Positions 1 to 6,397 of a stretch of 8,223 nt of DNA are shown one piece after another. The stretch lies in contig JAHEDB010000080.1 in the NCBI GenBank assembly GCA_024641465.1, positions 1-8,223 of the forward strand, given 5' to 3'. A program made the translations under genes and the position numbers. The notes beneath the pieces were generated by a model that searched no databases, was not told where the DNA came from, and worked only from the letters and a program-made list of their open reading frames with translations. Source of the DNA: Chromatiales bacterium (GTDB lineage Bacteria > Pseudomonadota > Gammaproteobacteria > UBA6429 > Thiohalophilaceae). Positions within the stretch are counted from its first letter, which is position 1. Every line of letters starts with the position of its first letter.

Positions 1-383
1 AGCAACATCGAACACAGCGCACCGATAAATGCGCTGCCCGAGATCACCAGCCCGCTGGCGCCGACCATGATCGCCAGCAGGGCGGCGACGGCGGCGCCAC
101 CGGAGACACCCAGCACATAGGGATCGGCAAGGGGATTGCGCAACAGGACCTGTAACAAGGCACCGGCCAGGGCTAGCAGCCCGCCGGTGATAAAGGCGGC
201 CAGGGCGCGGGGCAGGCGCAGTTCCTGTATCAGTTGTTGCGGCATAGTTTGTTGATCGGTGTGGAAGCTGATGAGGATCTCCTGCCAGCTGACATCGATA
301 CTGCCCGCATGCAGGGCCAGCAGCAGGCAGATGAGGCTGATCAGAGCAAGGGATACGAGTAATGAAACGGCGCGCGGGTTCAT
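1..383 (-). CDS. FecCD/BtuC-family ABC importer permease, N-terminal part (cut by window edge)
   Basis: Inner-membrane permease subunit of a type II ABC importer for cobalamin, ferric siderophores or haem. Reading leftward from the ATG at 383-381 gives 127 uninterrupted residues that run off the window; the family is usually about 320-350 residues. Visible features are a hydrophobic first helix (about residues 5-24), the motif RLPR at 56-59 followed by a Gly/Ala-rich helix ending in an LLQ motif, and the family signature RNPLADPYVLGVSGGA at 82-97. These are diagnostic of the FecCD family (BtuC, FhuB, FecC/D, HmuU). The substrate cannot be told from this half. No strong Shine-Dalgarno sequence precedes the ATG, so the exact start is not firm. 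No cobalamin riboswitch or Fur-like palindrome is evident in the 135 bases upstream. The gene follows the HAD phosphatase on the same strand, but a palindromic repeat between them argues against tight coupling. The ATPase and binding-protein genes would lie outside the window. Confidence 0.93.
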   Translation of the reverse strand, partial: MNPRAVSLLVSLALISLICLLLALHAGSIDVSWQEILISFHTDQQTMPQQLIQELRLPRALAAFITGGLLALAGALLQVLLRNPLADPYVLGVSGGAAVAALLAIMVGASGLVISGSAFIGALCSML

Positions 384-457
384 GGTCAGGCAAGATAACC
401 GATCGGCGCTGAAAAGCAAAAGTGGGACAGGCTAAATAACCATTATTGATGATCAAC

Positions 458-511
458 GTAGGGTGCGCCCTGCGCACCGCTGGATGATACGGTGCGTGGG
501 ACGCACCCTAC
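458..511. repeat. Palindromic intergenic repeat, copy 1 (GTAGGGTGCG family)
   Basis: Two 21-base arms, 458-478 (GTAGGGTGCG...CGCACC) and 491-511 (GGTGCG...CGCACCCTAC), are inverted relative to each other with 18 of 21 positions matching, separated by a 12-base spacer. Each arm is itself a partial palindrome (GGTGCG/CGCACC), so the element can fold either as one long hairpin or as two short ones. It begins 8 bases beyond the stop codon of the HAD phosphatase gene and lies 75 bases before the permease start. It may end or stabilise the phosphatase transcript, although no T-run follows it on that strand. A second copy lies at 6251-6303. I recognise the arm sequence as a common dispersed repeat of proteobacterial genomes; its function is unknown to me. 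Confidence 0.85.
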
Positions 512-518
512 ACCATAT

Positions 519-1175
519 TTAGTCCCGCAAACTGATGATGGTCCAGCCCTTCATTTCGGCGTGCTGCGCCAGGGTGTCATCGGGATCCACGGCGACCGGG
601 TTGTCGACGCGTTCAAGTAGGGGAATGTCATTGAGTGAGTCGCTGTAGAACCAGCTGTCCTGCATATCGTGGTGAGTATTCGCCAACCAGGCATCCAGGC
701 GTTTGACCTTGCCTTCCTTGAAACAGGGGGTCCCGGTGACCTGGCCGGTATAACGGCCGGCAAGCATTTCGGGGTCCGTGGCCAGCAGGTGATCCACCCC
801 CAGTTCGGTGGCAATGGGTTCGGCGACAAAGCGATTGGTGGCGGTGATGATCAGCAGGACATCACCCTGTTGTCGGTGTTTGTTCAGCAGTGCGCGGCTC
901 TTGCGCGGGATGATCGGCAGGATGTCGCCGGTCATGAATTCCCGGTGCAGCTTGTTGAGGGTTGCCGTGTCGGTATCCGCCAGGGGTTTGAGACTGAAGG
1001 CCAGAAATTCATAGATGTCGAGTTGGCCCAGCTTGTACTCATCGTAGAAGCGCTGGTTTTCCTTTTCATAGGTATCACCGTCGACAATACCCTTTCTGGC
1101 CAGAAATCGGCCCCACAGATGGTCGCTGTCCCCGGCCAGCAAGGTGTTATCGAGGTCAAAGATTGCGAGTGCCAC
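519..1175 (-). CDS. HAD superfamily subfamily IB phosphatase (SerB-like / proposed histidinol-phosphatase type)
   Basis: Cytoplasmic phosphomonoesterase of the HAD-IB class. All four HAD motifs are present (numbering from the GTG at 1175): motif I DLDNT with nucleophile D7 and acid/base D9, motif II IITAT with T111, motif III Lys within KEGK (K156), and motif IV YSDSLND with D179 and D183. The stretch between motifs I and II (about residues 15-85) is the helical C1 cap typical of phosphoserine-phosphatase relatives. Length is 218 residues, normal for the group. A longer reading from a TTG at 1214 adds 13 residues (MRPFIPNDRNARR), but homologues usually begin just before the FDLDNT motif and an AGGA lies upstream of the GTG, so I prefer 1175. 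The gene is divergent from rppH, as in pseudomonads. From memory, such rppH-linked enzymes have been proposed to act as histidinol-phosphatase; phosphoserine or another small phosphoester is equally possible from sequence alone. Confidence 0.92.
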   Translation of the reverse strand: MALAIFDLDNTLLAGDSDHLWGRFLARKGIVDGDTYEKENQRFYDEYKLGQLDIYEFLAFSLKPLADTDTATLNKLHREFMTGDILPIIPRKSRALLNKHRQQGDVLLIITATNRFVAEPIATELGVDHLLATDPEMLAGRYTGQVTGTPCFKEGKVKRLDAWLANTHHDMQDSWFYSDSLNDIPLLERVDNPVAVDPDDTLAQHAEMKGWTIISLRD

Positions 1176-1374
1176 GCGTCGAGCATTCCTGTCGTTTGGT
1201 ATAAAAGGCCGCAATCTTACCTCAAATCTATCTGGACCCCCTAGCCGGTCTTGGCTATTATTACTATGTGTATGTTTTTAAAGGATATTGTTAGTTTAGA
1301 AAGATTTGCGGGGCGGGGCTGATCTGTGGAAAAATGGTCGAAGCTTAATGCAAGTTTATAAAGGTTTCACGTAA
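1176..1374. promoter_or_regulatory. Divergent intergenic region between HAD phosphatase and rppH
   Basis: About 200 bases separate two divergently transcribed genes, so both promoters should lie here. It holds an AT-rich part (about 1255-1305) and a short G-rich tract (1308-1319, GCGGGGCGGGGC). I could not find a sigma-70 promoter with two good boxes at proper spacing for either gene. AAGG at 1361-1364, 10 bases before the rppH GTG, is its likely ribosome binding site. I see no small gene or RNA here. Confidence 0.4.
1187..1190 (-). promoter_or_regulatory. Shine-Dalgarno AGGA supporting the GTG start of the HAD phosphatase
   Basis: AGGA on the minus strand lies 11 bases upstream of the GTG at 1175, a somewhat long but usable spacing. 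The alternative TTG start at 1214 has no comparable site. This, together with the N-terminal position of the DLDNT motif in homologues, decides the start. Confidence 0.45.
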
Positions 1375-1887
1375 GTGATTGATTCGGAAGGATATAGAGC
1401 CAATGTTGGCATCATTCTCTGTAACCAGGCAGACCAACTGTTCTGGGCGCGGCGTATTGGTGAGGACGCCTGGCAATTTCCCCAGGGTGGCATCCGTGAC
1501 CACGAGACCCCTGAACAGGCCCTGTATCGCGAATTGAATGAGGAGATTGGTCTGCAACCGCACGATGTCCAGATAGTCGGTTGTACCCAGAGCTGGTTAC
1601 GCTACCAGATCCCCAAGCGTTTTTTACGGCGCCACATCAAACCCGTCTGCATCGGACAGAAACAGCTCTGGTATTTGCTGCGTCTGGTCGGTGAAGAGGA
1701 CAAGGTTTATTTGAACAGCACCCAACACCCGGAGTTTGATCACTGGTGCTGGGTCAATTACTGGTTGCCGGTCAATGAGGTCGTTCCCTTCAAGCGCAAG
1801 GTCTATCGGCAGGCACTCGAAGAACTGGCGCCGCTACTGGAACCGGTGTGTGGCAGTCAGCTTGCCAGTTGTGTGAAACACCGCTGA
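1375..1887 (+). CDS. rppH: RNA 5'-pyrophosphohydrolase RppH (Nudix hydrolase)
   Basis: RppH removes pyrophosphate from the 5' triphosphate end of mRNAs, giving a monophosphate end that stimulates RNase E decay; it acts in the cytoplasm and needs Mg2+ or Mn2+. The 170-residue product matches the enterobacterial protein closely. It opens with MIDSEGYRANVGIILCN, has WQFPQGG at 33-39, and a complete Nudix box at 38-60 (G38, E44, R52-E53, E56-E57, G59) whose glutamates bind the catalytic metals. Downstream it has the RppH-specific stretches WLRYQIPKR, KPVCIGQKQLW and FKRKVYR. The start is GTG with AAGG 10 bases upstream, and the N-terminus aligns with the known family start. The C-terminus is short, ending soon after the Nudix fold, whereas E. 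coli RppH has a longer basic tail. ptsP follows after 109 bases on the same strand, as in E. coli, so co-transcription is likely. Confidence 0.97.
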   Translation: MIDSEGYRANVGIILCNQADQLFWARRIGEDAWQFPQGGIRDHETPEQALYRELNEEIGLQPHDVQIVGCTQSWLRYQIPKRFLRRHIKPVCIGQKQLWYLLRLVGEEDKVYLNSTQHPEFDHWCWVNYWLPVNEVVPFKRKVYRQALEELAPLLEPVCGSQLASCVKHR

Positions 1888-1902
1888 CCGCAGCAGACCC
1901 TT

Positions 1903-1924
1903 TACGTTTAATATTATCAACGTA
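1903..1924. promoter_or_regulatory. AT-rich inverted repeat in the rppH-ptsP gap
   Basis: TACGTT (1903-1908) and AACGTA (1919-1924) form a perfect 6-base inverted repeat around a 10-base AT-rich centre. It begins 16 bases after the rppH stop. No T-run follows, so it is a poor terminator. It could be an operator or an mRNA hairpin, or chance. Confidence 0.25.
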
Positions 1925-1963
1925 CAGCTGGTGTAAAGTCAGGCGTGCACCGGTTCGAAGTAC

Positions 1964-1973
1964 ATTACGTAAT
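1964..1973. promoter_or_regulatory. Palindrome ATTACGTAAT upstream of ptsP
   Basis: A perfect 10-base palindrome ends 23 bases before the ptsP ATG. AAGGA at 1977-1981 follows it and is the nearest Shine-Dalgarno candidate, although 15 bases from the ATG is long. The palindrome could be a repressor site or a local mRNA fold near the ribosome site. I do not recognise it as a known operator. Confidence 0.25.
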
Positions 1974-1996
1974 CATAAGGAATATAGATCGGCATC

Positions 1997-4270
1997 ATGC
2001 TTGACGTATTACGACGCATAGTAGAGGAAGTCAATAACGCCCCCAATCTGGATCAGGCGCTCACCGCCATTGTCCATCGCGTCAAGCAGGCCATGTCGGC
2101 CGATGTTTGTTCGGTATACCTGAGTGATGAAAATCTCAAACAACATGTTTTGATGGCCACCGAAGGGTTGAACCCGGAATCGGTCGGTAATATTCGCCTC
2201 GGTTTTGATGAAGGTCTGGTGAGTCTGGTCGCCTCTCGCGCTGAGCTGGTCAATCTGGGCAACGCCCCGGAACATCCCCGCTATTATTATTTCCCGGAGT
2301 CGGGCGAAGAAAAATTTAATGGTTTTCTTGGTGTGCCGATCATCCACCATCGCAAGGTACTGGGCGTGCTTATTGTACAAAGCATGCGAACGGAAAAATT
2401 TGATCAGGACAGTGAAACCTTTCTGATCACTATTGCCTCACAGCTCGCCGGCGCCATGGCGCACGCCGCGGCCAGTGGTGAAATTGATCGGATCCTGAAA
2501 CAAACCGATCACCTCAACGATAATTCCAAACCCATATCCGGTCTGCCAGGTGGTCCGGGGGTGGCGGTGGGGACGGCAGTAGTGGTTTATCCGCTGGCCG
2601 ATCTCAAGGCCATCCCGGAGCGCAAGATACAGGACATCGAGGCGGAGATTGCGATCTTCAACAGTGCCATCGAATCCGTGCGGGAAGAGATCATCGCCCT
2701 GTCGGCCCGTCTTGCCGAACGACTGCCGACGGAAGACCGTGCCCTGTTTGATGCCTACCTGTTGATGCTCGACAGCGAATCCCTGGCGGGCGAAACCCTG
2801 GCCCATATCCGTGAGGGCAACTGGGCGGCGGGGGCCTTGCGCCTGACCATCATGGAACACGTCAAGGTGTTCAGGGAAATGGAAGACCCGTATCTGAGTG
2901 AACGGGCCGATGATATCTATGATCTGGGACAACGTGTGTTGTCGCATATCCAGCGCACCAATCAAAAGAAAATGGAGTATCCGTCCGATACCGTTTTGAT
3001 CGGTGAGGAGATCAACGCCAGTATGCTGGCCGAGGTGCCGGCGGGTCGTTTGAAGGGGGTGGTGTCGGCACGGGGTTCGCGCACCTCACACGTAGCTATT
3101 CTGGCCCGCGCCCTGGGCATACCCGCGGTGATGGGTGCGAAGGATCTGCCGGTCGGTCGAATTGATGGTTGTCCGGTGATCGCCGATGGCTATAGCGGCA
3201 ATGTGTTTGTCTCGCCGTCCAGGAGTGTGCGGGAAGAATATATCCGGCTTGCCAAAGAGGAAGCGGAATTATCTTCTGAATTGATGACCCTGCGCGATCA
3301 GCCCGCCATGACCAAGGACCAGGTGCACATTCCCCTGTTTGCCAATACCGGTCTGTTATCGGATGTGACACCCTCCCTGCACAGCGGCGCCGAAGGGATC
3401 GGTTTATATCGCACAGAATTTCCCTTCATGATTCGGCAGCGTTTTCCGAGTGAGGAAGAGCAATACCGTATCTATCGTCAGGTGCTGGAGGTCTTTCACC
3501 CAAGACCCGTTACCCTGCGTACGCTCGATGTGGGTGGTGACAAGGCCCTGCCGTATTTCCCGATCGAAGAAGACAACCCCTTTCTGGGCTGGCGCGGCAT
3601 CCGTATTACCCTGGATCATCCGGAAATCTTTCTGGTGCAGGTGCGGGCCATGATGCGTGCGGCTATCGGTTTGAATAATCTCAACATCCTGTTACCGATG
3701 ATCACCACGGTCGCTGAACTGGCGGATTCCAAATTTTTAATCAATCGTGCCTATGAAGAATTACTCGAAGAAGGCCTCGAGGTAAAACTGCCTAAAATTG
3801 GCGTTATGATCGAGGTCCCGGCGGCGGTCTATCAGGCCGACAGTCTGGCCAAACGGGTCGACTTCTTTTCCATCGGGACTAATGACCTGACCCAATATCT
3901 GCTGGCGGTAGATCGCAATAATGCCAACGTGGCCGGCTTGTATGACTCCCTGCACCCCGCGGTTTTGCGGGCAATTTATCAGACCGTGCAAAGCGCCAAA
4001 CGGCACAATATCCCGGTGAGCGTCTGTGGTGAAATGGCCGGTGACCCGGCCGCCGCGCTGGTATTGATCGGCATGGGTATCGATAGCCTGAGTATGAGCG
4101 CCTCCAGCCTGACCCGTGTAAAGTGGGTGATCCGTAATATCACCATCAAGCGGGCCCAGGATTTAGTCACCGAAGTACTGGAGATGGAGGATGGTCAGAC
4201 CATACGCCAGTATTTGAATAGCCGGTTTGAAATGTCCGGCATGGGTGGTTTGGTACGCGCCGGTAAATAG
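1997..4270 (+). CDS. ptsP: Phosphoenolpyruvate-protein phosphotransferase PtsP (EI-Ntr) with GAF domain
   Basis: First enzyme of the nitrogen-related phosphotransferase system. It autophosphorylates from PEP and passes phosphate to NPr (PtsO) and then EIIA-Ntr (PtsN), which regulates potassium transport, stress responses and metabolism rather than sugar uptake. The 757 residues show the full architecture. An N-terminal GAF domain (about 1-160, with CSVYLSDE and FLGVPIIHHRKVLGVLIVQ) senses glutamine or alpha-ketoglutarate in enterics. The enzyme I N-terminal region starts near 182 (GLPGGPGVAVG). The swivelling phosphohistidine domain has H365 in GSRTSHVAILARALGIPAVMG. The PEP-binding barrel (about 425-730) has GIGLYRTEFPFM, LDVGGDK, GWRGIRITL, IGVMIEVPA, SIGTNDLTQY and active-site C677 in CGEMAGDP. 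It ends in the family tail GMGGLVRAGK. No key residue is missing and the length is that of E. coli PtsP. It probably forms an operon with rppH upstream; the next gene follows after 88 bases. ptsO and ptsN are not in the window. Confidence 0.97.
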   Translation: MLDVLRRIVEEVNNAPNLDQALTAIVHRVKQAMSADVCSVYLSDENLKQHVLMATEGLNPESVGNIRLGFDEGLVSLVASRAELVNLGNAPEHPRYYYFPESGEEKFNGFLGVPIIHHRKVLGVLIVQSMRTEKFDQDSETFLITIASQLAGAMAHAAASGEIDRILKQTDHLNDNSKPISGLPGGPGVAVGTAVVVYPLADLKAIPERKIQDIEAEIAIFNSAIESVREEIIALSARLAERLPTEDRALFDAYLLMLDSESLAGETLAHIREGNWAAGALRLTIMEHVKVFREMEDPYLSERADDIYDLGQRVLSHIQRTNQKKMEYPSDTVLIGEEINASMLAEVPAGRLKGVVSARGSRTSHVAILARALGIPAVMGAKDLPVGRIDGCPVIADGYSGNVFVSPSRSVREEYIRLAKEEAELSSELMTLRDQPAMTKDQVHIPLFANTGLLSDVTPSLHSGAEGIGLYRTEFPFMIRQRFPSEEEQYRIYRQVLEVFHPRPVTLRTLDVGGDKALPYFPIEEDNPFLGWRGIRITLDHPEIFLVQVRAMMRAAIGLNNLNILLPMITTVAELADSKFLINRAYEELLEEGLEVKLPKIGVMIEVPAAVYQADSLAKRVDFFSIGTNDLTQYLLAVDRNNANVAGLYDSLHPAVLRAIYQTVQSAKRHNIPVSVCGEMAGDPAAALVLIGMGIDSLSMSASSLTRVKWVIRNITIKRAQDLVTEVLEMEDGQTIRQYLNSRFEMSGMGGLVRAGK

Positions 4271-4278
4271 GTTATAAC

Positions 4279-4354
4279 TTAAGGGTGCCGCTAACTATTC
4301 ACCGCTATTGCCTTACCATCATCGTCTTGATTGAATTTTTAGAGGCACCCTAAA
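4279..4354 (+). repeat. Inverted repeat in the leader of the GspE/PilB-like gene
   Basis: TTAAGGGTGCC (4279-4289) and GGCACCCTAAA (4344-4354) are inverted with 10 of 11 positions matching, the central 8 perfectly, around a 54-base interior. The 3' arm overlaps AGAGG at 4341-4345, the ribosome-site candidate for the ATG at 4359. If the arms pair in the mRNA, translation from that start could be restrained. There is no T-tract after the second arm, so it is not a standard terminator. The arms share GGGTGC/GCACCC with the GTAGGGTGCG repeats at 458-511 and 6251-6303, but the rest differs, so it may be a decayed relative or unrelated. Confidence 0.45.
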
Positions 4355-4358
4355 TAAC

Positions 4359-6146
4359 ATGGCAACGAGACAGCAGGACATTATGAGTGCGGATCGCAAA
4401 CTGAGTCTGAAAGAGATCGTCGATGACCTGTTGCTGGATGGCGTTATCGATAAAAAACAGGCCGAGCAATTTCTGATCCCGGCACGTAGCTCCAGCCTGG
4501 AGATCCACCCCCTGGTCATCCTCGCCCAGCAGGACTGGCAGGATAAAAAGACCGGCAAACCCCTCACTCTCGAGTCCCTGACCCAATGGCTGGCCAATAA
4601 GGTCGAATTACCTTATTTGCGCATTGACCCACTGAAGGTCGATGTCACCACCGTCACCGGTGTGATGTCGATGGCCTACGCCACCCGCTTCAAGATATTA
4701 CCGATCAGCGTAAGCAAGAAAAAGGTGGTGATCGCCACCGCTGAACCCTTTGTCCGCAGTTGGGAAAATGAACTGGTGCATGTCTCCGGTCTGTTGATCG
4801 AACGGGTCATCGCCAACCCGGTGGATGTCTCCCGTTACCTGAATGAATTCTACAGCGTCAGCCATTCCATCCGCCGCGCCACCAGTGACACCAAGGCCAA
4901 GCAGATCCCCGGTGTGGCCAACTTTGAGCAACTGATCGAACTCGGCAAGTCCGGGCGGCTGGATACCAATGATGAAAGCGTGGTGCACATCGTCGACTGG
5001 TTGCTGCAATACGCCTTCGAGCAGCGCGCCAGTGACATCCACATGGAACCGCGTCGTGATAATGGCTATATCCGTTTTCGGATCGATGGCGCCCTGCAAC
5101 TGGTGAATGAAATGCCAACGCCGGTAATGGCCGTGGTCACCAGTCGCATCAAGGTACTGGGTCGGATGGACGTGGTGGAAAAACGCCGGCCACAGGATGG
5201 TCGTATCAAGACCAAGTCACCGGGCGGCAATGAGGTCGAATTGCGCCTGTCTACCATGCCGACCGCGTTCGGTGAAAAACTGGTGATGCGTATCTTTAAT
5301 CCCGATGTGCTGGTCAAGGATTTTGCCGCCCTCGGGTTTAGCGAAAGCGATATCACGCGCTGGGACAAGATGGTCACTCAACCGCACGGCATCGTGCTGG
5401 TCACCGGACCGACCGGATCGGGCAAGACCACCACGCTTTATTCGACTTTACGCCAGCTCGCACAACCGGAGGTCAATGTCTGTACGGTGGAAGACCCCAT
5501 CGAAATGGTCATGCCGGAATTCAATCAGATGCAGGTGCAGCACAATATCGGTCTCGACTTTGCTTCGGGTATCCGCACCTTGATGCGGCAGGATCCGGAC
5601 ATCATCATGGTCGGTGAGATCCGCGACCGTGAAACCGCGCAAATGGCGGTGCAGGCCGCGTTGACCGGTCACCTGGTTTTATCCACCTTACACACCAATG
5701 ATGTCGCCGGCGCCATCCCGCGCCTGCGTGAGATCGGTGTACCGGCCTATCTGATCAACGCCACCCTGATCGGTGTACTGGCGCAACGCCTGGTACGCAC
5801 CCTGTGTCCACATTGTAAGACCCCGACCGAGATCGACCCCGACATCTGGACCGCCCTTACCAAACCCTGGAAGATGAACGGCAAACACGAGTTTTATGCG
5901 CCGGTCGGTTGCGATGAGTGTCGTAATACCGGCTTCCGGGGGCGGGCCGGTCTGTATGAACTGATGCCCATGACCGCCAGTTTGCGCCACAACATCACAC
6001 CGGATACCGATGCCAGCGCCATTCGCCGTCAGGCACTCAAGGAGGGTATGACCCAGCTGCGTATTTCGGGGGCACGCAAGGTAGCGATGGGACTGACGAC
6101 GATCGAAGAGGTGATGAAGGTTGTGCCGCCGGATGAGGAATTGTAG
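4359..6146 (+). CDS. GspE/PilB-family type II secretion / type IV pilus assembly ATPase (orphan)
   Basis: Hexameric cytoplasmic ATPase of the class that drives pseudopilus or pilus assembly at the inner membrane. The 595-residue product has the complete catalytic set: Asp-box region (SDIHMEPR, then RIDG), RRPQDGRI, Walker A GPTGSGKT at 350-357, TVEDPIE, Walker B DIIMVGEIRD at 414-423 (D414, E420), and the His box LTGHLVLSTLHTND. A zinc-type tetracysteine follows, C483/C486 (CPHC) and C518/C521 (CDEC), as in GspE, PilB and MshE but not PilT. The N-terminal ~170 residues resemble a GspE_N/MshEN domain in layout (KLSLKEIVDDLLLDGVI at the front), but the RLG of the c-di-GMP-binding MshEN motif is replaced. 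The ATG at 4359 has AGAGG 13 bases upstream; an ATG at 4383 with AGGA 4 bases upstream would shorten it by 8 residues. No pilin, platform protein, prepilin peptidase or secretin gene is in the window, so which machine it powers is unknown. Co-transcription with ptsP is possible. Confidence 0.93.
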   Translation: MATRQQDIMSADRKLSLKEIVDDLLLDGVIDKKQAEQFLIPARSSSLEIHPLVILAQQDWQDKKTGKPLTLESLTQWLANKVELPYLRIDPLKVDVTTVTGVMSMAYATRFKILPISVSKKKVVIATAEPFVRSWENELVHVSGLLIERVIANPVDVSRYLNEFYSVSHSIRRATSDTKAKQIPGVANFEQLIELGKSGRLDTNDESVVHIVDWLLQYAFEQRASDIHMEPRRDNGYIRFRIDGALQLVNEMPTPVMAVVTSRIKVLGRMDVVEKRRPQDGRIKTKSPGGNEVELRLSTMPTAFGEKLVMRIFNPDVLVKDFAALGFSESDITRWDKMVTQPHGIVLVTGPTGSGKTTTLYSTLRQLAQPEVNVCTVEDPIEMVMPEFNQMQVQHNIGLDFASGIRTLMRQDPDIIMVGEIRDRETAQMAVQAALTGHLVLSTLHTNDVAGAIPRLREIGVPAYLINATLIGVLAQRLVRTLCPHCKTPTEIDPDIWTALTKPWKMNGKHEFYAPVGCDECRNTGFRGRAGLYELMPMTASLRHNITPDTDASAIRRQALKEGMTQLRISGARKVAMGLTTIEEVMKVVPPDEEL

Positions 6147-6187
6147 ACCGGCGCCGACGACCTGCGTTTACAACTCGCCAAACCACT

Positions 6188-6334
6188 AACCGCAAAGACG
6201 CAGAGGACGCAAAGTTATATTAATTTCAGGGAAGATCTGAACAATTTTGTGTAGGGTGCGTCCCACGCACCATTCCGGCTATCGGTGCGAATGGCGCCAC
6301 CCTTTATCCATTTTTTCTTTGCGTCCCCGCGGTT
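6188..6334. repeat. Composite nested palindromic element (AACCGC...GGACGCAAAG arms around a GTAGGGTGCG hairpin)
   Basis: The left arm 6188-6214 begins AACCGC and ends GGACGCAAAG; the right arm 6317-6334 is its inverted counterpart (CTTTGCGTCC...GCGGTT), with the same 6-base outer and 10-base inner blocks but 9 bases fewer between them. The arms enclose 102 bases containing the second copy of the GTAGGGTGCG hairpin (6251-6303). The whole fills most of the gap between the convergent ATPase and receiver genes and has no coding potential that I can see. It looks like a non-autonomous palindromic repeat hosting, or fused with, another. The T-rich tract at 6311-6320 after the inner hairpin could help terminate the plus-strand ATPase transcript. 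Confidence 0.7.
6251..6303. repeat. Palindromic intergenic repeat, copy 2 (GTAGGGTGCG family)
   Basis: The left arm 6251-6271 (GTAGGGTGCG...CGCACC) matches, as reverse complement, the right arm of copy 1 (491-511) at every base. The right arm, about 6284-6303 (GGTGCG...CACCCT), is degenerate. The spacer is again 12 bases, although its sequence differs from copy 1. So one arm is strictly conserved, the other drifts, and the spacer length is kept. The copy is inverted relative to copy 1. Confidence 0.8.
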
Positions 6335-6397
6335 ATATATTTATTGTAGTTGCAAGGAATACCCGACAGGTAATTGAAGCTCGCAGTGAAAATAACA

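Noticed and set aside
384..457. Possible cobalamin riboswitch or Fur box before the permease gene
   Set aside because: The space is too short for a riboswitch and holds no B12-box-like sequence or Fur-type palindrome that I can recognise.
669..1244. Plus-strand open frame of 191 residues opposite the HAD phosphatase
   Set aside because: It is the antisense shadow of a gene with complete HAD motifs; its translation has no recognisable domain.
1308..1319. G-rich tract GCGGGGCGGGGC as a quadruplex or regulator site
   Set aside because: Only two runs of four G are present, too few for an intramolecular quadruplex, and it matches no operator I know.
1357..1362. TATAAA as a -10 promoter box for rppH
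   Set aside because: It overlaps the ribosome site AAGG (1361-1364) and lies 12 bases before the GTG, so a transcript from it would lack the ribosome site; no -35 box at proper spacing.
2438..2965. Minus-strand open frame of 175 residues inside ptsP
   Set aside because: Shadow of the ptsP coding frame, with no recognisable family and no ribosome site supporting it.
5305..5583. Second plus-strand frame within the ATPase gene
   Set aside because: Out-of-frame overlap across the Walker A region; the main frame is continuous and carries all motifs, so there is no frameshift to explain.
6188..6334. CRISPR-like repeats or a small RNA gene
   Set aside because: The repeats are inverted arms rather than direct repeats with regular spacers, and no promoter or tRNA/RNA fold is recognisable.
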